From assembly GCA_028551475.1 (NCBI GenBank), contig CM052361.1, forward strand, positions 17,425,274-17,489,273: a DNA stretch of 64,000 bases. Direction: 5' to 3'. Of this stretch, positions 48,865-58,996 are shown in pieces. How positions within the stretch are numbered: the stretch's first letter is position 1; every line of letters begins with the position of its first letter. Source of the stretch: Casuarina equisetifolia. Its lineage: Eukaryota > Streptophyta > Magnoliopsida > Fagales > Casuarinaceae. Made by a program: the position numbers and the translations under genes. The notes under the pieces are model-generated. The model was not told the DNA's origin and searched no databases. It worked only from the letters and a program-made list of their open reading frames with translations.

Positions 48865-50688
48865 TCAGAGGGTACTACTGAACGGTACACCTGCTGCAGA
48901 TATCCATTTGCTCCCTTGGATGAATGAGCCTACTGAAAATTTGCTGGCCTGTTTGGCGTCAATGGTTCTCACGCCCTTCCACTTGACTCTATACTTTGTG
49001 GAAGAACCAGGACCGGAATTCTTATACTCCGAGTAAAATATGGTGCTCGGAGCTGATGTGCCTGTCCATGGTAGCCATCCACTGGGCTGGATGAAGCTCT
49101 CTAGATTGGTACAGAGTAAAACAGTTGTTGAATAATTCTTCCAAGGCCGTCCAAGGTACGTCTGGACAGAAGTTAGATTCCCAGAAGGCGAAATTGTGCA
49201 ATCGTGTATGGAGATTCCGGTGTTCTGATTAGGGTCAATCTTCCCTTGAGCTGTGATGGTGTTCTTCTGGCCTTCCATGGGAATCTTCGGAAGTATATTG
49301 CACTTCTGAAAGACAACGGCCGAATTTCCAAAGATGAAATCAACTGTCCCGTAAATGTTGCATTCTCGGTAGAACTGTCGATTGGAATGTGCATAAAGGG
49401 TGTCCTGAAATGCATCAACGTAACACCGGTAGAAGATCGATTGGTCTGATGTTGACATAAGAGCCACTGCCTGGTGCTTTTTTGCTCCGGCTGTGTTACG
49501 GAATCCCATATCTTGAGCGATGAAGCCCTTGCCGAATACAGCTGCATAAAAAGAAATGTAGCCAGTTTAGAAGTGTATTAAGGTTTCAACTCTTATGTTC
49601 GCCAAACAACTAAGATTTCAAACGAAAGCCTTACCAAATGTTGCAGTTGAAAACGTCGGGGTCCCGTCTACAAAGTTGAGACTGGCGGATACAACTGTAG
49701 AAGTCATTCCATCACCAACCATCACGACGTTCCACTTGTTCTTTTTCACCTTGACATTTTCGTAATAAACTCCTCGCTTCACGTAGATCACGACCCTCTT
49801 TTTGCTTTTATCAGGAACAGCTTCAAGCGCAGCAGAAATTGTTTTGTACTTACTAGATCCATCTTTTGCCACAACTATGTCGGCCTTCTTTCTTAAGTCG
49901 GGACTCTGAAGTAGCTTCCGAGCTTCTGGATGCAGCCACTCTGGCTCTTCAAGGTTCTCCGGGAAACTCATCAGTCGCCTTAGCTTCACAGAGTCGAAGA
50001 CGTTCGAAATCCATGTGGTGATGGCGAGGCTGTTGCTGGTTAGTTCGACAGAATTCTTCAGGTCATTGATAATTGCGGTCTTCAGAGTTCCATTTGCTTT
50101 CTTAAAGGCATCTATACACGTCTGTTGGAAAGTACCTGCAGAACTTAGCCATGTTCTGAGATCATCCGCGTCTTGAAGTAATGAGACAGCACCAGCCGAC
50201 AATGTCATGTTGAGATGATCCAACGAGAGACTCAAATGTTCAAGACAGTTCTCAAAAGCGGTGGTCGTCATGTTGTCCGCGGAACCGCTGAGAATGCCGG
50301 ACTCCGATAAACGTTGAGTAGCACCCGATAATTCAGTCATGGCCACTTGGATTGCCAACGTGAAGACCTCCATAGGCTGAATCTGCGTAGAATTAGCTAA
50401 AGAACTAAGGCTAGTATAGCACGTACCAGGGTACAGTGTAACGTCGCAAACAGCTCTTAGGGAGGTCGAAAGGGGTCTGTCTCCACCATCCTTTTGAGGG
50501 TTAGAACCTTGTGAGGTTCCAAGTACGGCGGCAACTACCACGCCGACTAGAATTATGGCGGATATGCTTATGATGATGATTCTCTTTCGGGTCTTCCGAC
50601 GAGCCTCGAACCTTGCTTGCTCGGCTTCATCCAGTTTGGCGTATGCTTTCAAAGGAGACATGTTTAAGATTCCACTAGTTGTCTCCAT
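48865..50688 (-). CDS. PME: Pectinesterase with PMEI pro-region and N-terminal membrane anchor (pectin methylesterase 2)
   Basis: Two exons on the minus strand, 50688-49635 and 49541-48865, join in phase 1 across a 93-base intron to give 576 aa. An N-terminal cytosolic basic stretch (RRKTRKR) precedes a hydrophobic segment (IIIISISAIILVGVVVAAVLG, residues 38-58), a signal anchor typical of this subgroup. The PMEI-like domain (about 75-235) has VCDVTLYPGTCYTSL, FENC and QQTC. The processing motif RKLL lies just before the catalytic domain (PEARKLLQSPDL), where subtilases cut in the Golgi. Catalytic landmarks: GVYYEN, HQAVALM (Q375), FQDTLY (Q397, D398), DFIFGN (D419) and LGRPW (R483). The usual Arg after QAVAL is Met380. 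It demethylesterifies cell-wall pectin. A second ATG ten codons in (50661) could also be the start, because the TATA box is very close. Confidence 0.95.
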
Positions 50689-50726
50689 GATTGGAATAAG
50701 GGACTGCGTTGATGTCTGTATTTATG

Positions 50727-50733
50727 TATATAT
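50727..50733 (-). promoter_or_regulatory. TATA box of pectinesterase 2
   Basis: TATATA on the minus strand, about 40 bases before the ATG at 50688. The leader would be only about ten bases, so an upstream start or use of the ATG at 50661 should be considered. Confidence 0.4.
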
Positions 50734-51339
50734 CAAACTAGGGATTGGGTACAGGTAGACTGACGCGGCTCTACGTGCAAAGCACCACACCAGGATGGGG
50801 AAGACATTTGAAATCTGCTTTTTTGGAGTGCTTGACATGATTGGCCACCGGTAGCTGGCGAAGTGATGTATATACCAGAGAAGGTAATAGAAAGAAAGTT
50901 TTCTAGAGAATACTATTTCATGACTAAAATACAAATTTTATATCCCTCCTTGTTTGAGAAACCAATGACAGTGAGGGAATTTAACGTTAGTTATAGTATA
51001 TTTAGAAAAGTTACCTTTATATTTGGAGCTGCGCCCATAAAAAATATTTGTTGAAATATTTCATGTATTGTTTCCTTAATTGCAAATACAATATTTACTT
51101 TTCTTATATATTATTTATAATTCTACATTAACAAGGTAAATACCTAAGTAAATCATTTGGCCTCTATTTGATCTTTCCTAAACAAGCCCATTTTAGGTCT
51201 TCAATGAATTTGCTCATATCTAAATTTTTCTCTACAACGCTGAATTTCCTAAATCAAATATATTTTAGAGACAAAGGAATCTTAAATAATCTTGAGCCTT
51301 TTAAGGTAGCTTTCTCTTTTTCCTTCCTAAATTTGTGCT
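50734..51339. other. Upstream region of pectinesterase 2
   Basis: AT-rich sequence with no recognised gene or element. Confidence 0.4.
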
Positions 51340-51493
51340 AACTGGTAAGTGACTATATATATATATATATATAATATGTATTTCCTTTTTTATGCATACA
51401 TCTAACTCATACACAAATGTTGAACTTGGAATCAAAAAGTTTAAGACAACACTAGCTCTCAACTAAACCAAATGCTTATTAACTAGTAAGTGA
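51340..51493 (-). mobile_element. SINE family 2 with target-site duplication
   Basis: The element body is 51353-51480. It is flanked by AACTGGTAAGTGA (51340-51352) and AACTAGTAAGTGA (51481-51493), a 13-bp target duplication with one mismatch. On the minus strand the head reads TTTGGTTTAGTTGAGAGC (box-A-like), then GTGTTGTCTTAA, then CCAAGTTCAACATTTG (box-B-like). The tail end has become a (TA)n run at 51354-51374. Confidence 0.65.
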
Positions 51494-54400
51494 TAATATT
51501 GTCTATTTTTTGGGTTATGACAACTCAAGTTCTTCGGGTCTACCTATATGATAGAATAGTGTAATCAAGTGGCATGCTATAAATACAAGTTTCTCTTTTC
51601 ACCATGAAGAAAATTCAAACATATCAGGAAAGAGCATTACATTAGAGTAACCTACGTGATAACATTATAGAAAAAGGTATTATTCCCTTAAAAAACAAAA
51701 GGTTCCTATTGTATATGTTTTGACTTTCCTATAGGATGAAGTTGTATGCTTTCCCAATTTAATCTTTTAACATCTTCTAGAAAGATGTATCCAGAATAAT
51801 TAAGAATTCAAAAAAATGTGAAGCCTCTCCCCAATCGGAATTGTTTCTTATTGCAGACATATCTTTAATTATGATGCCAGTGATACTCATAGCAAAAATT
51901 TATTTAACAGGAAATTCTACGCGCATTATCTTATGCTGGCTAGTTGCGATATCCAAACTCGTATATTAAACGATATCCATTTGCAGCAGAGGCACTAATT
52001 AGTCGTTGTCATACCACCATTTAATATCCCTTGATAAATTTCCAACCTAGATCTGTGGGACTTCCTGATGTATTGGTTATAGGGAAGATTTGTATCCTTT
52101 ACCTTTAATCTTTCTTCCTATTGGTTCCTTTTAGAATTATAAACAAACAAGAGACGACATTATTTGCATGAAAACTCAAAATTTAGAACATAAAATGGTG
52201 AATTTTGGTGATGAGTAGTTATGATGCTTAAAAGAATAGTCTTAGCCTTCTTTTAAAGCAATTAAGTTTACTAAAGATTACATAGTTTTCTGCCTTTAAT
52301 TTGGACAGTTGAATGGTCTAAGAGGTTCATGGACCTCAAACACCTATTCAAGGTTGTACATTTCTTTGGCAATTCCCACTTGACCATGGAAAACATGAAT
52401 GGGGGCTTCATGTTGGACCATCTCAATCCCTTATAAGGAGAAAGTTGACTTTAAATGTGGTGTGGCGCAAAAATAATTTAGAAAGGCCTATCATCTGCAT
52501 TGATTATTACGCCTTGCTGTATTTGACAAGGACATGAACTAGTTTCTAGCAATTCCTGGCAAAGCCAATTTCAAACTTGTAAGTACATATCTCCCCCAAA
52601 CAAAATATCAAATAAAGGTAATCTACTTGCTTTACCTTTTATTGATTTGGGAACTGGTAGAATTCACATAAAAATTGCTTAATCAACCATAGCTCTGAAT
52701 TTATCTCTTTTTAGGTGTTTTATCTTGCAAACTCACCATCTCTACTTCCTGTTGGCTCCAACCCACCATTTTAAACCCGTCCGTAGGAAAGTGCACGATC
52801 TTGTCTAGGAGCTTCTTGAGTCCACACCTAAGAACAAGCTCGCAATTAAGATATGGAATCCTTTTATGCAGCTGAAAGGGTTAGCCCATTCATTACATTG
52901 ATCTCAACTAAAGATTATTTAGATATTGAAGAGTATTACAATCTCAAAGAACGCAAAAATCAGATCGTTGCATCAGATACTTAACGAGGAACCCTAAAAT
53001 TCTAGGGTGAATTTTTCTAAAGCAACGGAGGACATTGTATAGAGTATCAAGATTGAAAAATGTCATCCTACAATCATTAGGAGAAGTTAAGATAAGGATT
53101 CACAATGCCCCTACAAACTGCTATTAAGTGAGACTTCAAACTGTGCTCTCAATTCCTTCCCATCAGATCTCAAACTTTTCGTTTAGACATATGATGGTTC
53201 TCGAAATAGCCATGAATTGTTTACTTTAGTTAGTGGCAATAGTATTGTTATTCTTATGCTATAGACAAGACTTCCATTTAAGAAGACAATCTACGGGCAT
53301 TGCTTATAGTGTTTGAAATCTAAAGTCCCATACTAAACAATATGTATTGTACCAGATCCACAACTTAGCCATATTCATGCCACTGTTTAATATTCCCTGA
53401 TAACTTCCCAAATTCAGGCCCCAAAGACATAAAATGGGATTGCTCAACTCGTCGCCTAGATCTGCGGAACCGACCATCTCTTTAAATTTTTGGTACGTTC
53501 ATGCTCTTAAGGGGAAGATTCCCGTCCCTTATCTGTTAGATTTGCTTCTTTATTAAACAAAAACAAAAATAGATGACATGAGTCGTGTGAGGAATTAAAA
53601 TACGAAACAAAAAGAAAATTAAAAAGATGGTTATTTCCCTTGTTGAATTTATTGAAATACGTCTTATATATTTGCATTTGGTAAAATCTTTTACTGAGAA
53701 GACTTTAACACCATGTTAAAAATCCAATTTATTAAGAACAAGAAGCTTTTTTACTTGGATTTTGATGAATTAGTTGTAAAGGACCGATCACGCATTATTG
53801 CTACCCATTAAACAAGTAAAGCACCTGTTTAGAATTTGCAACTCTAGACGTAGGGATGAATAATAAATAGTTGAAAAAGAAGAGTTCGATGGCAACTACC
53901 TTTTGCCAATTACCACTGGCAGAAGCTCTGTAAGTACGTTCGTGACTCCTCTAATCTTAAACCACGTTCTTCCATGTGAACCTGTAGAAATAATCTGCTC
54001 ATTATAGCAGAGAAAGAGGAACATTCAGATTCCTTGGATGAAGCCCTTAGGCTCTTCGCTATTCACACTTGCATAAAGAATAAGATAACACTGTTTTGTG
54101 TCTTTTATACACGAAGCAAGACTGTTTGTAACATAAATATGACCTAAAAAAAATATAAATGGAAAATAACGTTAAAAATTGATCTTTAATAATCAATGTT
54201 TTGCTAAAAGAAAAAAATTAGGACACCACCATTTATCAAAAGAACTTCTTGCTTAGATTAGTTTGTCTAATAAATAAGGTAAAATTGAGTTTAATTCAAG
54301 AGGTTATAGAATTATGTTGGTTAAATTTTTAGGCTTATTTGAACAAAGAGAAAAATTAAAAGTTCCTCTCCACCAAAAAATAATTCATTTTTACATTAAT

Positions 54401-55106
54401 AGCAAATCCAATAAGTACAGACTCCATGATACATTCTCCCTGCCAGATCACCGCCCTAACACATGTAGCATCGAGTCAGAGGCCTTTTGGTTTTGACCCA
54501 AATTTGACTTGAACATTCAATATTAAAAACAAACAAAAGGGGGTCAGCCATCAGCATGCGACATTGAGGAAATACTAACAACAAAGAGAGAAAGATGTTT
54601 CACATATACAAAACAAAAGTTACTTTAATTACAAGATTTAAAAGTGTATCTACTGTTCAAAAAACATCCATTTTATCAAAAGACTTGAAAAGAATCATGC
54701 ATCTGATCTCAATATGCATATAAAAGGTGGGAAACATACCAATAAACATGCATCTGATCTCATTAAGCCTCTCTAATTGACATGATCCCATTTTCATGCT
54801 TTACTCCAAAGAAATAAGACATGCTTCGAAAAATTCCCTCAAACTATTTCTCTTTCTTGAAGCAAACCTCTTGAAATCTTGTTAAGCTAAACACAAGATT
54901 ATGCAATTTAGGTAACTCGATCTTACCAAGACTTTAAGTTCTTTATTTTAACATTGGTCCATTAGTTCATAAGAGAAGCAAGAAGCATTCAAGAACCAAA
55001 TGTAAAGTAAATCTTCTCCTTTTAGGAAAGAAGTGCCAACAGTACACCATTGAACTCTTTTTTGCACATAAAGGGATGAAGAGGTTCAATTCTAATAGGA
55101 GGCTTA
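51494..55106. other. Intergenic region, no gene recognised
   Basis: 3.6 kb of AT-rich DNA. The two stretches near 51885-52090 and 53240-53520 share segments (for example a ..GATATCCA../..TTTAATAT.CCTGATAA.TT.CCAA.. arrangement), suggesting an old duplication. No coding signal. Confidence 0.4.
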
Positions 55107-55449
55107 TGTTGAAGGTAGGTGTTATCTCACATTGAAAGTGAGAGGATGGACATGTGGTCTTATAAGTGATGAGATTTCCCCACCTAATGCCTTATGGTTT
55201 TGGGATGGGTCCTCACACTCTAATATGGTATCAAAGCCAAGGATGAGTTTCCACTTCATAAATCCTCATGCCCTAAAGTTGTGTTTCAGCCCACTTACAA
55301 TGCTTATGTCATCATGCAAGTGAGGGAGAGTGTTGAAGGTGGGTGTTGTCTCACGTTAGAAGTGAGAGGATAGGCCTGTGGTCTTATAAGTGATGAGATT
55401 TCTTTATCTAATGCCTTAAGGTTTTGGGATAAGCACTCACACTCTAATA
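55107..55449 (+). mobile_element. Complete TRIM (terminal-repeat retrotransposon in miniature)
   Basis: Two 119-base LTRs lie at 55107-55225 and 55331-55449, both starting TGTTGAAGGT and ending CTCACACTCTAATA. The 5' LTR is followed by the primer-binding site TGGTATCAAAGCC (55226-55238). The 3' LTR is preceded by the purine tract AAGTGAGGGAGAG (55318-55330). The internal part is only 105 bases. The element is flanked by a perfect 5-bp duplication, GCTTA, at 55102-55106 and 55450-55454. With no coding capacity it would depend on another element's enzymes. The LTR segment CTTATAAGTGATGAGATTTC is shared by both copies. Confidence 0.85.
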
Positions 55450-56974
55450 GCTTAGACTTATTCCTAAATATGTGCAAATGTATAAGTGTGTTGTTTTATA
55501 GTTTTCTTAGTTTTAACTTTTTACTAACTAAAATGACAAAACAATTGGAGAAACATGAAGACATATTTATAACTTATCCATACAAATGGTGTTGGTGAAT
55601 GATAGTAGAATCCTTTATAAATGTGCGTGCAATTGTTTTTTTTTTTTTTAATAACACACACCTACACATATACTTAGTGTCGAAAAAATCTACAAAAGAG
55701 GGTTTGCTTTCAATTGAGCCAAACACTTTGTCTACGTGAATATACAAGTTTTACCATTTTCTTCAAAACCCTCAACATTGAGGCTAATGGCCATTTTTTG
55801 TGGGAACTTTTGTTGACGATCAGAACTTCTGGTGATCCATGAGACATGATCCATGTTTGGAACTTTTATGGGCCCCCCGACAGAAGGATTTTGATTTGAT
55901 CAATCACAAATGCTTCGGACCAGGATTGTGTGGACTTCGTAAGCCTTCCAACCCTCGGCCCATGGACACCACTCTTTGTCGATCGTGACGGCGAAGTACG
56001 AAGAAGAGATCACGTTGAAGCCAAGAATAATTGGGGAAAAAGATGTGGGAAAAGAGATTTGAGATGTGGGGTGAAGGGTGAAGGGCTAAGTAATTCGATG
56101 CTTCAAAAGCAAGAACTATACTGTTTTACAGTTGAAAAAAATAAAAGAAAAGGAAAAGAAAAAGGAGAAGCCCACAAATCTATAGCTAGATTCAAAACCC
56201 CATTGATGTCTTCAACGACAGAATTAAAGTCAGAAGACCAAATTCGCTTGCTTTATACGAAACAAGTGGTGTTCTATCATGATTTCCTTTTCCATGTTCA
56301 CTACAGAAATAGGAGACTCTTGTCTAGAAGAATCTAAACCCACCAGCTGCAGAGAGAGGAAAGTTAAAAGCACTAATTTACGGCATAAAAATGTTCGAAG
56401 CAACGGCTGCAAATTTTTCATGTGCTGGAAAATGAACAAGTACGGCAAATGCGATGTATCGGACCTGCGACGTGTGCAGGTGTTGTCTAATCACAACCTT
56501 AGCAACGGCCTAGCCCATCGATGGCCATCTGTCCCTTGACTTGACTTGTTCAAACTATCGTCCAAGTTGCGCTGTAAAGGATAAGCCCCAAAGACAGAGA
56601 TAGATAGAGAAAAGAGAAGGAGCTACCACGTGCTTGTCGGCTATTACCACCAGGTGGGAACCACGATGGGGAAAGGCACATGGGGGCACTCCACTGCACG
56701 GCCCCTCCTCTGTCCTTTGAGGCGGCTACGCGCTCTCCCTCCCACACAGCCAATAATTTCCCATTCCATATTATTAGCAAGTTTAATCAAATCATAAACA
56801 TAGCGGTAAATTTGAGCTGGAATGAATGATTGTAACATAAAGTCTGATTGTAATATTTTGTTATAATTAGAGGTATCTACAATATTGTAAAACCTAATAT
56901 TACATTTGATGTTAATTTAAAAAGAGAAAATTATGAGAAAAAACTAATAAATAAAATCTCTTATCTTCCTTTTT
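55450..56974. other. Intergenic region with a SINE-like piece and a GC-richer island
   Basis: About 55635-55735 resembles the family-2 SINE (T-run on plus, ACACACACCTACAC, TTAGTGTCGAA, CAATTGAGCCAAACACTT). From 55920 to about 56780 the sequence is less AT-rich and contains a 135-codon ORF (55930-56337), but none of the frames shows a domain I recognise. Confidence 0.35.
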
Positions 56975-57240
56975 TTTTTTTTTTTTTACACACGGGAGGA
57001 AATGGAGTTTCAAATTCATAATCTAATGAATTCATAGATCAAGGTTTTTTTTATTTTTCTTTTATAATACACACCTAAAAATAAAAAATAAAAAATTTAA
57101 ATTTATGTTCAATAAAAATGTCTGTCAGAATTTAACTCATAAAATATTACTAAATCAAGGCCTCGCTCCTAAACGAAACAAAATAGATCAAGGTTTTCTT
57201 GATTTTTTTACTTTTTACCATTAAGCTAATGTGTGTTTGA
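56975..57240 (-). mobile_element. Family-1 SINE split by a nested insertion
   Basis: On the minus strand a box-A-like TTAGCTTAATGGTA lies near 57222-57235. A box-B-like GAATTTGAAACTCC lies at about 57005-57020, followed by TTTCCTCCCGTGTG and an A-run, as in the SINEs at 5140 and 8130. The two halves are separated by an inserted element (57049-57182). Confidence 0.55.
57049..57182 (-). mobile_element. SINE (family 2-like) nested inside the family-1 SINE
   Basis: The insert is flanked by a perfect 15-bp direct repeat, ATAGATCAAGGTTTT, at 57034-57048 and 57183-57197. On the minus strand it starts near TTTAGGAGCGAGGCCTTGAT, contains TGAGTTAAATTCTGACAG (box-B-like), and ends GGTGTGTATTATAAAAG plus an A-rich tail. 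This is the usual SINE order. Confidence 0.65.
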
Positions 57241-58651
57241 TAAAAAGAAAGAAAGTGAGTCTTATTTGACATTAAAAATTGAAGGATAGACTACTAAATT
57301 TATAATGAAGAATATAAGAAGTCACGTTAATTCAAACTTCTTACATACGGCAAAAAGTAATGTTTGAAATGTTGGGAAAGCAAGACGTGTCGCCATTCTG
57401 ACGGGTTCTGCGTTCTCAGTTGTATAAAAGTTATGGCAGGCTTTTTGAAGTTCACGTGAGGTACAAACCCCGCACGCTCTTCGAAACGGAACATGCACAA
57501 ACCGTGTACCCCGCATCCCTGACGCCTCCTCGTGAATCGTAGCTGTCCTGAGACTGCTTTCCGCCACCAGTTGAACTTTTACTTAGCCCCGCAAATTTAC
57601 GCCGCGTTTTTTACCCTCTTTCAACCTTCGTAATGAAATTTCAAAGCCACCTTTCTCTGAAATGATATAAAAAAAGAGTTAATTGCTTTTCTAAGAATCT
57701 TTGTGTGGGGGAGAGAATAAGCACTTCTTATTTATATAATTATAAAGTCAATCGTTAGAGATCCACTAAGTTTGCCACGCACTTTCTTTTTGATTGCTGG
57801 CCCACTGAAGGTCATGCACCAATTTGTTAACAAAAGGCCTATAATATCTCAAGTCCCAATAGTCAAAAGTAATGAAAAGGGCAGATGCCAATCCCCCGCC
57901 CAAACAAAATTACTTCAAGAAAAAGGTAAGAAGATATCCTTTTATGAGATTTTATCTTTTTTTTTTTTTTTTACACTTTCTTTTCCAGGGATCTGAGTAT
58001 TTCATCTAATAATTTTGATTACTATAGAGATGAAATATGAATGTAATATCACTACTTTCATCCTCCCATTACTTTATATGGGTAGTTTGTGTGGTTGCAT
58101 CGACGACCATGGTGACGTTACCTAGGATAGAATCATAGGATACATTTGATACTGCAACTCAACAGCCATACCACTTTTGATTCTTTCGTTTGATAATTCG
58201 AAGTATTCAATCATTTTTCTTATTTGGAACACTTAGCCTAGTGGTCGGCCAAGTTGACCCGGAACCTTAGTGTGTGCGTGGGTGCATGTATGAATATATA
58301 TATATTTCTTAATTTATCATGGAAATATAGTTAGTTTTTTTCCTTAGAAAATTATTGTTTGGTTCTTAAATCTAGTGCTTGTTATAAACACTTAGGATAA
58401 ACAATTAGGCCTTGCATTATTCATCTTCAAAAAACACAAGTCATAATAAATGATTATAAAATACATCTTAAAAAAATTAGTCACGACGAATTTTCAAAAT
58501 AGATGATTTTATTATTATTTTAAGTCAAAAATTAACAAAAACTTATTAGACTTTAATCATGATTCATTCTAATCTCAAATAATACATTTCTTTCACTTAA
58601 TTTATTGACAAATTTTATAATTACTATTATAATTATTGATTTATAAATAAC
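57241..58651. other. Intergenic region left of the copia element
   Basis: No gene is recognised. 57330-57620 is GC-richer with an 82-codon minus-strand ORF of no recognisable type. The last 200 bases are AT-rich and end in ATAAC (58647-58651), the candidate 5-bp target duplication of the copia element. Confidence 0.4.
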
Positions 58652-58982
58652 TGTAAACTGAAGTGAATGAACGCATAAACTGGATAAAAACTCTTGTTTG
58701 AATTAAGAGAAAAACTCGGTTACAAATGGGAGAAGTGATTCCCGTAGTAATATTATGAATACAAAGACAAAATATTTATAGACAAGAAACAATGAAATAA
58801 AACCCTAAACCTAGGGTCTTTATTCGGAGGTCCATGAAGGGGCTTGCTGCAGGTTGCGTGCTGCAGGCTGGACGGTGCAGGCGGCAGCAGAGAAGTCAGA
58901 CGCGTGCTTCTCTGCTACCTCTGGAATACGGTGATGTGGCAGCCACGTGGATGTAACTGCCACATAAGCTCATATCCGAACA
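58652..58982 (-). repeat. 3' LTR of the copia element (331 bases)
   Basis: On the plus strand it begins TGTAAACTG (58652) and ends CCGAACA (58982), giving the TG...CA termini. A minus-strand TATA box CTATAAATATT lies at 58771-58781. It directly follows the purine tract at 58983-58996. Confidence 0.85.
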
Positions 58983-58996
58983 GGCTCCCTCAAGTT
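58983..58996 (-). other. Polypurine tract of the copia element
   Basis: The minus strand reads AACTTGAGGGAGCC immediately before the LTR. The gag-pol stop codon TGA (58992-58990) lies inside this tract, so coding and priming signals overlap. Confidence 0.75.

Noticed and set aside
55930-56337. 135-codon ORF
   Set aside because: Low-complexity Lys/Glu/Arg-rich translation with no recognisable motif, no good promoter and no homologous exon nearby; kept only as an unexplained GC-richer island.
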